64,000 nt of DNA from Sphagnum magellanicum (lineage: Eukaryota; Streptophyta; Sphagnopsida; Sphagnales; Sphagnaceae). Shown here one piece after another: positions 46,701 through 58,035 of this stretch. The stretch lies in NCBI GenBank assembly GCA_021904315.1, contig CM038922.1:15351347-15415346 (forward strand), written 5' to 3'. Made by a program: the position numbers and the translations under genes. Below the pieces are notes generated by a model. The model ran no database searches, was not told the origin of the DNA, and worked only from the letters and a program-made list of their open reading frames with translations. Position 1 is the first letter of the stretch; each line of letters begins with the position of its first letter.

Positions 46701-49700
46701 GGGATGAAGAGAATCTGTAGCCTTCCTTGATATTGCATCATGTCTTGGATCATGTTTTTTCCCATTTTCTTCAGCCAAGATTGGCAAGGAGACGAGGGTC
46801 TGGGTCCAGACTTCCAATTGCTGATCGTCTCAATAACCTCCAACAGCAGCACATTGAGTTTCGTACTCAAGTAATTCTCTTCGTGCTTTTTTCCTTCATC
46901 CCTCTTGCAAAATCTGTTTGTTGCAGCATTCAATCATGGCATCATTCAGGTCTAAGATGTTTGCTACACATGTATAAGAAGACTAGAGGGGAGGTGTAAC
47001 TGCTACTGAAAAAAAACAAAACAAGACCATTCTAGAACCAGATTTTGATTTAGGGATGTGGTTGTGTGTGGTTTTCAGTCTCGGAAAGAGATAGAGAACA
47101 AGGAGCTGAATGAATGTTCATTCTGGCCTCAAATCAACTTGAGCTCAGTGTACTTGGATATGTGCCGGATGCATCAGCCACTTGAACAGCGCCTGCAAGA
47201 ACTTCTGGTGGGTGTCAAATCCACTCCCTTCACCATGATACCCACCCATTCCAAGTGAATGAATTCCTTCAGATTGTGATGATCACCACCACAATGACCT
47301 GCTGCAGAAAAAGAAGGATGAGAAAATTGCTAGAGCAAAAGCTCAGGAGGCCCAAAACCAGGGACTCACCTTCAAGCCTGAACTCAACCCTAGATCAATT
47401 AAGCTTCTCAAGCAGGTATAATAAGCAATCTGAGAATCTGCATACTTTTGGCAACACCTTTTTGCTGTATTCTAGTCAAGCTTTCTTCACTCACCCAGAT
47501 TTTCAACAACAAAAATATGATAAGACATATTCTGGCTAGATCTGATCAATGATATTTTGCCTTTTGCATGCCTGCAGAAAGCACTGGAGATGGGTAATGC
47601 TTTGAATTGCATGTGTGATGGAAGCACTGCTTATGCCAATGGGAGCCAAGAGTGTATCACCCCTCAGGTATGCTCCTTGTTAAGATGGGTCCATTGACAC
47701 TACTCTCATGAGAAATGGGTCTGATGCATACATCACCAAAAGGAGCAATTAATACTTTACTGAAGGAGTGCTTCAATCTCCTTGCATGACCTTGCTTGCT
47801 TTTGCTCTTGCATTTGGCACACAGAACAGGCCTTGAATTCCAGGGAGAAGAGTGAGTGCACATTTGCACCACGGATAAATCGGAACACCAACAATATCCT
47901 AGCAGGAAGCAAGCTTCAGGGGTTTGATTTCCAATCACGCCAGCAATATTTTTTTCAGAAAAGAATGGAGGAGCACAAGGTGCACAATTACTAGCCTAAC
48001 TTTGACATGACCCATCACCTGCACAATAATTTCATCATTTGCATCTCATTGTAATATAGCACTGATCTTTGATGCATTGCAGTCCTAATGAGGCAAAAAA
48101 CACACATCTCACTAACTGTGCCATGTTTCCATCTTGGAATGGAAGAAAACAGACTTTTCTCTTATCAACCTTAAATCTGATGCAGAGGCAAAACGACCAA
48201 CAAGACATATTACCTCGATTGCACCCTGCAAAGCTGAATCGCCATGCCGCTCTAATCTTGCAGTTTTCAGAAAATTTGTCAGATCCATGTGGAGTGACAA
48301 TTGCAGAGCGGATGGACAAGCTTGCGTATGGAGACAGTCTGCACCGCTCTCTTCTGCATCAAGTAGTCACCGTATGTGCATTCAGAGTCAAGCCAAAACC
48401 TGCAAGTCTAGATATCAAGTAGACAATCTCCCCATGTCTATACCATGGACACCACATGTGTATTCTGCAACGCTTGAGGCAATGATCAAATAGTGCTTTT
48501 CTTAAAGAGATGTGGTTACTGTTCTGTAGGATGGTCCTTTCACATGTCTAAAGCTTCCAGTTGCCTTCAAGCAGGAGGAGTACTATGCACAATTTGCATT
48601 CCGGCCCCACATTGACCATGTCTCAAAAGCCATTGGCCGAACTCCTACCATTCAAGATCTCCACACTGTGCGTGAGTTTTGCTGCTAGCAAATCATATTC
48701 CACAAACCTTAAATGTCAGTTGCATCCATCAAGTCAGAACTTTGATAACCTAGGAAGTAGAATTCCAGCTAAAGACTTCACTTTGCAACAAGCTTGTGTG
48801 TTTTCCCATCATGGTTTTGCAGAATGAAAGTGGAAAACAGATCAAAGAGGTGCAGCGACAGAAAGTTTACCAGGAGCTTGACAAAAGGTGCACATTTCAT
48901 CCTGAGGTACATGCTTCTTCTTCTGCCAGTGCACCCATGCCACTCTTGAGAAAATCTTGGGGTACTTGCAATTTGTTGTTGATCATTTCAGCACATTGCA
49001 ATGCATTTCCTTGTATATTCTGTTATTATTTCTCAAGAGTGGCATATTCACTTCTTGGAGCAGCTGAAGGTTCGCAAAACAAGAAAGAATACTGAAAGAA
49101 TTCTTGAAGGATGTCGCCAGTCCCGACAGGTCTGATTGGTCACCTCCTTAAAGAACATGACCCAAGAATGTGGAAAGTGATGAATGGAGTTTGTTGTTGT
49201 TGCTAAGTTGGGGGGTTCCTGAAAAGATGTAAATCATTGCGTTGTCATGGACAGGAAAGAGCCAAGGCACAAGAACTGGAACAGGTGATCAAGGAGCTGG
49301 AGGAGATGGAAGAGTGCACATTCAAACCATCAGTGCACACCAAGTGCCCCAGAGAAACAGAGCACATTGAAATCAAAGGTCTAGGGCGACACCTCAAGCT
49401 TCAGGACATGGCAAAACAAATGAAGAGAGTTCAACAAGAGTGGGAGAAGAAAGTTTTCTTCACTGACGTAAATTCTCACATTACTCAACCTGATGATGCT
49501 CAAGGACACATGGGACCACAGCCTTTCCAGAGATAAAAACATGCATTTCCATGTCTTCCTTCTCCTGTTAGAACTCAGATAACGCATAAAGATGATTTGG
49601 GTTGCCCCTGATGACAACAGAAAAACTGAAACCTCAATGAGAGCATGAATAACATGTTTACCTTTGTTTTTTGGGCATCAGATATACAGGATCCCAAGAA

Positions 49701-49951
49701 CTCCAAGACTGCAATACACAATTCCCAAGCCTTTTGCACTTCACAGGCCACGACAGTGCCCAGCAAATAGGAATGGTTCTTTGCTACCCTCAGAATCAAC
49801 TATTGAATCATCACCCAAGTCAGAAACAACCTCACAATACCATGAAGATGCCATTAGCAAATGCAGTATGCACAACTCCATCCAAAGCCATGATTCTGAA
49901 TCCCTATTCCAATGGCAAAGGCACAATCCTAAAAAGAGGGGCATCAATTGA
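43770..49951 (+). CDS. CTF-motif repeat protein, 984 aa, 18 exons
   Basis: Exons: 43770-43920, 44292-44524, 44660-45037, 45155-45355, 45518-45766, 46289-46366, 46467-46571, 46775-46870, 47079-47211, 47273-47415, 47578-47667, 47830-47979, 48186-48362, 48530-48667, 48823-48906, 49064-49129, 49255-49467, 49682-49951. Every junction keeps phase. The first third is polar and low complexity, with a Lys-rich run. The rest carries seven variants of a (E)C[ST]FxPx[IL]N motif: ECSFKPRLA, ECSFWPQIN, GLTFKPELN, ECTFAPRIN, QFAFRPHID, RCTFHPELK and ECTFKPSVH, separated by charged helical stretches such as LNNLQQQHIEFRTQ. The C terminus has TIPKPFALHRPR. I recall similar CTFxP repeats from flagellar and cytoskeletal proteins of protists and algae, so an axoneme or microtubule role is a guess. 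I cannot name the family. Exons 3 and 13 have weak acceptors. Confidence 0.8.
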
Positions 49952-50585
49952 CATTTTCTGTAGACTAGTTGCTTTGAGGAGGACTATTGCTTCAAAGTGG
50001 GTTATCAAAGTACTCACCCATGTTCATGGTCAATGGATCTGTTGTCATTGTTTGCTGGAAGAAACAGTGGAGGAACTAAGAGGAGGTCATTCTCACACAA
50101 TGCTGTTAGTAATAAGCCTAGTAGCTCTTACTGTCACATCCATGTTCTGAAAATTCATATCCCTTTTTCCCTCAACAGGTGAAGTTTCTATGTACAAGGG
50201 TCCATAACCTAACTATATTGATTTTGTCTGCCTGGGATTTCAAGTTTGCCTCCTCATTCTCTAAACTGACAATCTCTAAACCTCCCTACATATGATTCTC
50301 ATATTGCAATCACTGTCATGTATGGAAATAGACTACAACAACCAGAGTCTGGAGGTAAAACACTCTCAGAACTTATCTGACGTGATGAGAGTTGTGAGCA
50401 ACTTTCATCTTCTTCTTCACACACTCCCATGTCTCACTCTCCCCCCCTTCTGTTCTACTTTCATTTTTCAATGCAAAATGTACAAGTTATAATTGAATGT
50501 CCCCCTTAATCAGTGTTAGCTGCTGCCTCTATTTCTATACTCTCACTTCCGAACATTATGTGTCCGATGATTGGAAAGGAAACCA
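49952..50585. other. Convergent intergenic spacer
   Basis: This spacer lies between the 3' ends of the repeat-protein gene (plus) and GluTRBP (minus). It should hold both 3' untranslated regions. No further feature was recognised. Confidence 0.5.
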
Positions 50586-52256
50586 CTACATGCTTGAAAA
50601 CAAAGCGTCTGCAGGGGAGTAATTGCGCTCCCTTTCCCAAGCAATTTGAGCCATGATGGTGAGCGTTGAGCGAGCATCTCTCTCATCAGTGACCTCTCGA
50701 GGAAACGGGATTCGGATCTCCAGGATGTTTTGGGGTTCGCGTGTGAGCACTCGCAAGTCAAATCCAAGCCTGTCTACCCATGTCATACTGGCCTCCTCCA
50801 ACTGCAACATATAGAGGAGTCATCACTCATGACAATTTCTCTCTCTGTGTCTGTCTGTCTCTCTAGAGTCCTTGTTGGATGCACTAGTACCATACATTGG
50901 GTAGAAGAGGGGCTAACCTCCACATCCAAGTGGGTGTAGATGTTGCAAAACCTACGAATGTCTTGCCAATGCTTGTGATTCATGTCTTCAACGATCTTGG
51001 GTGCACACTCTCTCAATGGATCTGCCACTGCATCTCTGTAGTCTGAGCCTGTAACCCATGTCTCCTCCTGTGCACACACTCAAGACCCCACATTCAAACT
51101 AATCAGAATCCATCTTGTGCATGTCCAAAGTGCATGTGATCATATAACAGATTAGCACAGCAAGCCACCCCTCAAGATGAACTAAGTTACTCTTCCAACA
51201 CCTACCTCACCCATATCCGGGGCTTGCAGCGCTCGCTCCACATTCATCACATAGAGTGCTGCACCATCATGCAAGTGCTCTGTTCCAAATCGCCTCTCCC
51301 ACGCAAGCTCAATCTGCAGAGCATAAATTTCTTTATCTTATATTCTTTGCCTCAATGAACCAGGAACTCAGCTGCTGACACTGTCAAGATTCTCTTGAAT
51401 GGGTACTGGAAAAGAGAGAAAAACCTGAAATCACTGAAAAAAAAATTATACTGCAATAGAGAATCAGCATCAATGTTTGTGGACCAGTTGGTCACCAGAT
51501 TTTGATTGGATTTAGGGTTTAGGGACTAGGGTACCTCCTTGTGCTTGGAACCATCCACTCTTGCAATCCGACCCCACAATGTGCATTGTGGCTTTTGTCG
51601 ACCTGGTTGCTCCAGCTGCTCTCTCCCCCCCCCCCAGCCACCACAAAAGTTGGCAACAGCAATCAGAAACAAATGCTCAAGAGGTGGTGCAAGAGACGAA
51701 AACAGAAATGGCCACAATCAGAGACAGAGAAGCTCACCTGGGCATGGAGACTACAGCGGCTGTCAGAGAGAAGGTTTCGGGTATGCAATGCTGAGGGTTG
51801 CAGACTGAACACAGGATTACCGTCCACGTCCACTGCGAAGCGGATCTCCGTCCCCAGCGGCCATCCATCCTCCGACAATGTCGACAACGTGCCTTCCACA
51901 CACACCTCCATCACAGTACGCGCCGCCTCCGCAGGTGTAGGCCGAAGAAGAAGCGCCGCCTGGCTCCTTGTTGTCTCTTCTGGCACTTCTTCGGCCGCAT
52001 CCACCATAGCCACAACAGCAGCCCCAACTGCCGCTACTCTTCCTCCTCTTCCTTTCCCAGCTCCACCCCTCCTACCACTTCTTCTGGTCCTGAATCCCGA
52101 GTGACAAACCAGGGAGAAGGAGGAGGAGCAAGGAACGTGGAACCACAATTCCGTCGGAGACTGCGACATGTGCGACTGTCGAAGAAAAGATTTGTTGCTT
52201 GAGCCGCGGAAGCGAATGGCGGAATTCGACGACAACCCATTCAGAAGCAGCTCCAT
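50586..52256 (-). CDS. GluTRBP: Glutamyl-tRNA reductase-binding protein (GluTRBP/PGR7), 357 aa
   Basis: Five minus-strand exons in phase: 51738-52256, 51535-51615, 51206-51313, 50918-51067 and 50586-50801. The product binds glutamyl-tRNA reductase, the first committed enzyme of tetrapyrrole synthesis, and holds part of it at the chloroplast membrane. The N terminus (about 110 residues) is rich in Ser, Arg and Gly as expected for a transit peptide. A flavin-reductase-like split barrel follows, with EGTLSTLSEDGWPLGTEIRF, SALHTRNLL, RCSLHAQLEQPGRQKPQCTL and WGRI. A DUF2470-type C-terminal domain has PLRECAPKIVEDMNHKH, RRFCNIYTHLDVE, WVDRLGFDLRV and IRIPFPREVTDERDAR. ATG at 52256 is chosen; an in-frame ATG at 52280, inside a CA-repeat-encoded stretch, is the alternative. 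Exon 1 is notably GC-rich. Identity rests on close motif agreement with the Arabidopsis protein from memory. Confidence 0.93.
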
Positions 52257-53427
52257 GTGTGTGTCTGTGTGTGTGTGCATCAACTTCAACAAACATCCCT
52301 GCAACCAAGATTGGTTCAAAAGAAGCTCCGGAAAGCTGTGAAGCCCATGAACATCATAGTCTTGCTAGCTTGTAGATCCGTGTACCCTTCCTTTCTCCTC
52401 CTATCAAACTTCTACAGCTCGTTGAAAACCCTCAAATCTCGCTTTCTTTTTTTCAAGACCCAGATTCCCGGTTTTGGCAGCAACTCAAACCACCAGAAAA
52501 CAAGTTCGTGCACAACAACGTCACAAAAAAGTCCGTCAACGAACTCAATTTCTTACAATTTCTTCAACCAACTCCATTTCATACAATTACAATTTCTTCA
52601 ACCGACTGAATGTCACAGAATTTCTTCAAAACACAATTTCTTTAACCAACTCAAAAACACAATTTTACACTTTCTTCAACAAATTCAAAACATGGATTTC
52701 TTCAATGTGTATTTTCCATCTACAAATGTGCTAACTCCTGAATGGGGACACTGAATGTGACAATCCTTTTGCATTGATGGAAATGTTTTGTTTGCTTCAC
52801 AAGTTTACAAGTGAAGACCCTTTTGAATGATCAAAGTATCACACCACAACACACTGCACTTCTGTGGTCTTGAAGTTAATATGGCTCAAACAAATATTTG
52901 CAAGGAACTGTTAGTTTGAACATCAATCATCACTCTGAAACGCATGCCTCTCTCATCAGGTAATGGCATTGCCACCATAATGACAAGTTCAAAACAGCAA
53001 CATCTAAAATAGGAAATATTCCATGAAGCTCCCGAAACATATGAACTCACAGTCAGTTTGCAGTAACATCTCATAAAACATTCCTCCCATGGGAGAACCA
53101 AATGTGGAACCTCAAGACAATCTCAAGAAAAGAATCCTGAAAATTGAAGCTCTGAATGCAGATGCCATTGGCATATTAAGACTAGACGCCAGTTATTGCT
53201 TTTGATGAGAACCAACAAAATCACTGATTATTCATGATTGTTTTGATACAATCTGGCATTGTCTCAAATGAGGATCGGTATGATAACAACTACAAGATGC
53301 AAATTTTGAGTAATTGTGAGGGATTTCTACATTGGCAGGTGAATTTCAACCCAGCAATTTGAGCTATAGCAGATGATTATTGTCAAAGCTTTCCAAAATC
53401 AAAGCCCTGCATGAGAGTCTGCTACTT
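52257..53427. other. Spacer between GluTRBP and SDH2
   Basis: Begins with a (GT)n run at 52257-52277 (the 5' side of GluTRBP). Between about 52550 and 52690 a degenerate ATTTCTTCAACCAACTC motif recurs. The part nearest 53427 should be the SDH2 3' untranslated region. Frames such as 52886-53101 (minus) show no family. Confidence 0.5.
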
Positions 53428-54814
53428 TTATCGCTGCACTTGGAGCTGCTTGAGTTTAGCAATCTGCAGTCCTGGGTTCAATCCCTTAGGACAAGACCTT
53501 GCACAATTCATGATTGTATGGCAACGGTAGAGCTTGAAAGGGTCATCCAAGGACTCCAATCTCTCTGTTTTGTAATCATCCCTGCTATCTGCTATCCACC
53601 TGCATTCACCACACCCACAAAAATGTAAACAGTAGGAAAGGTCTGAGAAACTTCACAACTGCCGCACAACATGCAACAGTCATTTCTCTCGTACACCCAT
53701 ATACCCAGTCCCATGTACCATGTGAGGCTACTAATAATCATGACTTCATCTCTTGGTATCTTTGTGTTAAGCAAAACTACACAAATACCAGCAGGGAAGA
53801 AGTATTTGTAACCAACCTATGAAGACTAATTTGCTGCACCTCAAAAAATTTCCTAGCATCTATCATGAGGTTGACTTCACTGCTAGTCAGAAAATCACAA
53901 TAGTTCGTGAAGCAATGGTGCAAATTCAGAGCTTGGACTGGGTGAACTCAATAGACCTTTCTCAAAAAGAGCCAACACACCTCTATGCCACACCACCTAA
54001 ATCTTCAAGGAACCAATTGTTGAGGCACTGCCCATGCCACAGACTCTGTGACTTGGAGATACAACATCAGGGTACATTGCACACAGCACAAAAGGTGTTC
54101 AAAAGTGCAGATATGCTACCTGTGGGCCTGAAGAAGTGCTGCAGGACCTAGATACTTCTCTGGGTTCCACCAATAACTTGGACAAGAAGTAGTACAACAA
54201 GCACACAAAATACACTCATACATGCCATCAAGCTTCTTGCGTTCACTTTTGGTCTGTAAATGCTCTTTCCCACCAGGGGCTGGTTTCTTGGTCTTCAACC
54301 AGGGCTCAATACTCTTGTATTGGCTATAAAACTGTGTCATATCCACCACCAGATCCTTGATGACATACATGTGAGGCAAAGGTGTGATCTTTGTCTCCGA
54401 CTTAGGATCTGTGTTGATTTTTGTCAAGCAGGCTAAGCCATTGCTTCCTTCAATATTCATAGCACATGAACCACATATGCCTTCCCGGCAAGAGCGACGG
54501 AAAGAAAGGCTGGAATCAATCTCATTCTTGATTTTGATTAGTGCATCTAACACCATTGGCCCACACTCAGCAGTGTTAACGGTGTAGGTCTTGAGCTGTG
54601 GCTTCTCAGTCCTGTCAGGGTCCCATCTGTAGATTGCAAAATTCTTCAGGTTTGGTGCTTTAGAACTCGTGGTGCCAGGTGCTGGATCAGCTTGAGCGGG
54701 TGTTGCTGGAGCTGATGCTGTTGGAGTTGTGCATACTGAACGCAGTAGAACAAGTGCAGAAGGGTTCTTCACCACCCTGCTTGAAGTCAATGCTGTCTTT
54801 GCAATGGCTGCCAT
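53428..54814 (-). CDS. SDH2: Succinate dehydrogenase iron-sulfur subunit (SDH2/SDHB), 288 aa
   Basis: Two minus-strand exons, 54120-54814 and 53428-53599, joined in phase by a 520-base GT-AG intron. The subunit carries electrons from the flavin of SDH1 to ubiquinone in respiratory complex II at the inner mitochondrial membrane. Residues 1-45 form an Arg/Ser/Ala-rich presequence. The [2Fe-2S] ligands are in [10 protein letters not shown] plus a later Cys in EGSNGLAC. The [4Fe-4S] motif is [12 protein letters not shown], followed by SYWWNP with the quinone-site Trp. Exon 2 supplies WIADSRDD and the second cluster motif [18 protein letters not shown]. The start is the first ATG giving a plausible presequence; the upstream in-frame codons lack an ATG. 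All cluster ligands are present, so the gene looks functional. A broken copy lies at 12857-13480. Confidence 0.97.
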
Positions 54815-55009
54815 GGCTGCAGTATTCTTCAAAGCACAACAATCTGTGGGGATTCTTCCAGCAACTGTTCACTGATCCCTCCAACACTACACCTGACAGA
54901 TAGAACACTCAAACTTGATATCAAAACAATAGAAGATTCCTTCAATTGCTAGGGTTAGCTTTGGGCACAAGAACATACTTACAGACAGACCATGGTGTGA
55001 GAACACATT

Positions 55010-56130
55010 GCCAAATTTGCAGAATATGTCCATAAGAATAGAATAGAAAAATCTCCATTCTCACGATGAAGAAAAAACACAACAGTAAGGTTAACATTTC
55101 TTCAAGAAGCCACAGAAAGTTCCAAACCAGGAAAGACAAAACAAACAAAAAACAAATACAGCAGTATGAACAATAGTACCACTCTCACACCTGTTCCAGG
55201 ACCATCAACAGTAGTATGTATGATAGTGACTTATCTATCACAACTTCCTCACTGACTTCATCAGCTCCCTACAGTGGGTAAAGGCCAATGAAAAGCACCA
55301 ACCTGCAAACCGAGTTTCTGCTGCAAATTCAGAAGCAACAGGAAGACTCAGCCACACCACTGGCTAGCAACAGACCACAACACAAGGACATGACAAAAAC
55401 AAGACCAACAGAAAGGGAAGAAAAGAACCTAAAGGAAAGGACAGTGGGAACAAACAATGAACAATGAACAAACAGTTGGTTCTCTCTGTCTCAGGTATGC
55501 AGCTTATGGACAAACTAGAGCTGCATACCTGAGATAGAGAGAACCAGCTGCTGGAAGGGCAGAACACAGCAGATGATGACCAAACAGGATTGAGCACTCT
55601 GTCAGTCTGCATGTGCTCTCCTCCTAACACTAGTGTTGTTGCCTCCAATCCAAGATGAGGTTCTTTTAACTTGTGGTTTATCTGCAACTTCAAGGATCCA
55701 AGGCTATTATTATGTGTACCAGATTGAGCCGTCCTTACCAAGCTGACAAACAAGTTAGCCTTGTCCCATATCAAAACAGGGAAACATATTCAGCTAACAT
55801 GATCACCCAACTACAACACCTTCCCTGTCCTTCTCTCTCACATTACACCACTAAATCTCCAAACCAAGCTTCATGATTCAACATGTTGCATGCCTTTAGG
55901 TTTTCAACATGATGATGCCAACAAAAACACAGCACATGCATGTAATATCATACTCAATTTCCTTGTTTCCTGCATTTCAAAGGAGAATACATCATCAAAG
56001 GAACCCACCAGTAGAAGGATCTGGTGAAAGAACCGGAAAACCGGATACTTCACAATAGGTACTATTTAGAAACTGCTCTACCAATTTAAGTATATCCTCA
56101 ATTAAGTAACAATTGGTATCTGAGTTTGTA
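55010..56130. other. Upstream flank of SDH2
   Basis: 54815-55010 is also present in the inverted copy and is likely the 5' leader or an untranslated exon. Beyond it, apart from the hairpin at 55473-55550, no gene was recognised. The 136-codon minus frame at 55364-55774 spans the hairpin and has no family. Confidence 0.45.
55473..55550 (+). ncRNA. Near-perfect 32-bp hairpin, possible small-RNA precursor
   Basis: The left arm 55473-55504 and right arm 55519-55550 are reverse complements except at two places. As plus-strand RNA both of those pair as G-U wobbles, so all 32 positions pair around a 14-base loop. On the minus strand the same two positions are A-C mismatches. The left arm contains TTGGTTCTCTCTGTCTCAGG. 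A precursor of a miRNA or other small RNA is one reading, a remnant of a small inverted-repeat element another. I do not recognise a known miRNA sequence. It lies about 660 bases upstream of the SDH2 start. Confidence 0.45.
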
Positions 56131-56137
56131 AATTAAT

Positions 56138-56690
56138 CTGATTCTCACAGATCAACTTTGCACATATCCCCTACTTCACCCTCCCCACCTCCAACGAAGA
56201 AACCCTAGGGTTTTCCAAAACCATGGTATGAACATTCACCAAGCTAACAGCTCCACATCCATAAGCAAACTAAGCCATTCTGACAGCAGTCAGAGGGAAA
56301 AAAAGACATGCAAACACAGAAAAATCCTGATTCTCACAGATCAAACTTGTGCAAATCCCTTCCTCGTCTCCCCCCCACTTCCAACGAAGAAACCCTAGGG
56401 TTTTCCAAAACCATGGTATGAACATTGACGAAGCTCACAGCTCCAATCCAGGAGCAAAATAAGCCATTCTGACTGCAGTCAAAGGAAAAAAAGACACGCA
56501 AACACAGAAAAATACTGATTCTCATAGACCAACCTTGTACACATCCCTTCCTCCCCCCCCCCCCCCACTTCTAACGAAGAAACCCTAGGGTTTCCAAAAC
56601 CATGGTATGAACATTCACGAAGTTCACGGCTCCACATCCAGGAGAAGAAAAAGCCACTCCGACTGCATATAAAAGTCTCGCAAGGCTGGC
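56138..56690. repeat. Tandem repeat, three units of about 188 bases, with telo-box palindromes
   Basis: Units start at 56138, 56327 and 56515 with CTGATTCTCACAGATCAA or a variant. Each holds a C-run, CCAACGAAGAAACCCTAGGG and AAAACCATGGTATGAACATT. The AAACCCTAGGGTTT palindrome contains the plant telo-box word AAACCCTA, found in many promoters of growth and ribosomal genes. Confidence 0.9.
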
Positions 56691-57255
56691 TGGTAATCCC
56701 GAGGAAAGGCGAGGAAAGAAAACTATGATGGAAGAGTAAGCATCTGGTTTGCCAAACTAGGAGCAAACGAAGAAAAAATTGTAAAGAAAACAACCCCTAA
56801 AAAAATTTTAAAATAAAAAAAGAGCAGCGAAATATACATACATAAAAACATGCTCACCTGCGCGAGAAGACTGCGATATTACTGAGTCCAAAGAGATTTC
56901 GCGAGATCGCACCGTGACAAAAAAACTACAACATCCGCAGAGGAGCTCCTGGAAGCTTTGGAGCTTCGTCGAGGACGAGTAGGCATCTTTCCCGTATCTT
57001 CGTTTCTTTTGTAATCATTGAGGAGGGCGGTTAAAAGAAAAGAAAAGGGCCAAAGTTGGAAATTTCTAAAGAAAGAAGATTGCTCATATAGTAAAAGGAT
57101 GGAAGGTGCACATTTTGGTGGCTTATTTGTGAACTTTTGTTGCTTTTTGTGGCTTTTTTGCACACAAAAATATGTACACTAAAAATAAAATTACATTCCA
57201 TAAAAAAGCAAAGGGAAAAAAAATAAAAATTGTCATGTGGCATTTTCTTGTTCGT
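56690..57255. other. Unassigned flank; short basic frame on the minus strand
   Basis: A minus-strand ATG near 56984 opens a 35-codon frame beginning MPTRPRRSSKASRSSSADVV. It could be a first exon of an unrecognised gene, since composition here is more GC-rich than the next kilobases. No downstream exon was identified. Confidence 0.25.
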
Positions 57256-57260
57256 TTCCA

Positions 57261-57545
57261 AAGTGTTGTGATTTGTGAACAAACGTGTCTTTCAAATTTG
57301 TGAAATTATGTTGTGAAAGTTTGGTAAGATTTTGAAAGGGTGCATTTTGTCCACATCGATGACTTCAATTTTGGACAAAGAAAATTGCTAAACTTTGCAT
57401 TTCAAAAGTGTTGTGATTTGTGAACAAATGTGTCTTTCAAATTTGTGAAATTATGTTGTGAAAGTTTTGGAAGATTTTGAAAGGGTGCGTTTTGTCCACA
57501 TCGATGACTTCAATTTTGAACAAAGAAAATTGCTAAACTTAACTT
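57261..57545. repeat. 145-base tandem duplication
   Basis: Two almost identical units starting near 57261 and 57406, each with AGTGTTGTGATTTGTGAACA, GTGAAATTATGTTGTGAAAG and TGTCCACATCGATGACTTCA. This is a recent duplication. Confidence 0.95.
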
Positions 57546-57851
57546 TGTGTATTCACCATCATCCCATTACAACACGACATGTAAGAAAAGTGTGGGCCTC
57601 TTAGGGTTTGGTGTCACATCTATCTTGTACTAGGGTTAGTTTTGTATAGGAGAAGGTGTAACAAAAAGAAAGTGATATGTAACCCTCAATTCCATCCTTT
57701 TAATCTTGAGTCTCACCTTTCACAATACCTAAACATTATTAGCACTCTCATACTTAAACTTCTACACATTTTAACATTTTCGTAATAACATCTTCAGTCA
57801 CAAATCGTTGTTCAATACAAATTTGTTCACATAAATGAAATGCCAATAATA

Positions 57852-58035
57852 AATTATCATAGTACCTTTACCATTTTGGCAACAAAATTGTCAAAAGGTC
57901 TATGATTCAAATCTTGATAGTTAAATTTTTTTATTTTATTAAATTTTTGGCACAAATAATAAATATTTTTCAAAAGTTTAGCAAAATGAAAAAAAATTTA
58001 ATTTATGCCAAAATGGTAAAGGTATTATAATATGT
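57852..58035. mobile_element. MITE-like element with terminal inverted repeats
   Basis: The ends are inverted repeats of about 29 bases built on AGTACCTTTACCATTTTGGC (left 57852-57881, right 58006-58035), with one mismatch in the inner 21 bases. The interior is AT-rich and noncoding. A related element in the opposite orientation lies at 63461-63803. Size and structure fit a nonautonomous DNA transposon (MITE). The superfamily is unclear because no target-site duplication stands out. Confidence 0.75.

Larger units (their letters stand above)
41210..55010. repeat. Parental block of the inverted segmental duplication
   Basis: This block is the full-length partner of 12620-17960 (inverted). It holds the intact repeat-protein gene, GluTRBP and SDH2. 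See that entry for the matched segments. Confidence 0.9.

Noticed and set aside
51541-52104. 187-codon plus-strand frame
   Set aside because: It is the antisense shadow of the GC-rich first exons of GluTRBP, whose minus-strand reading matches a known family.
53819-54151. 110-codon plus-strand frame inside the SDH2 intron
   Set aside because: It lies antisense within the intron and the edge of exon 1, has no recognisable motif and no splice or start support.
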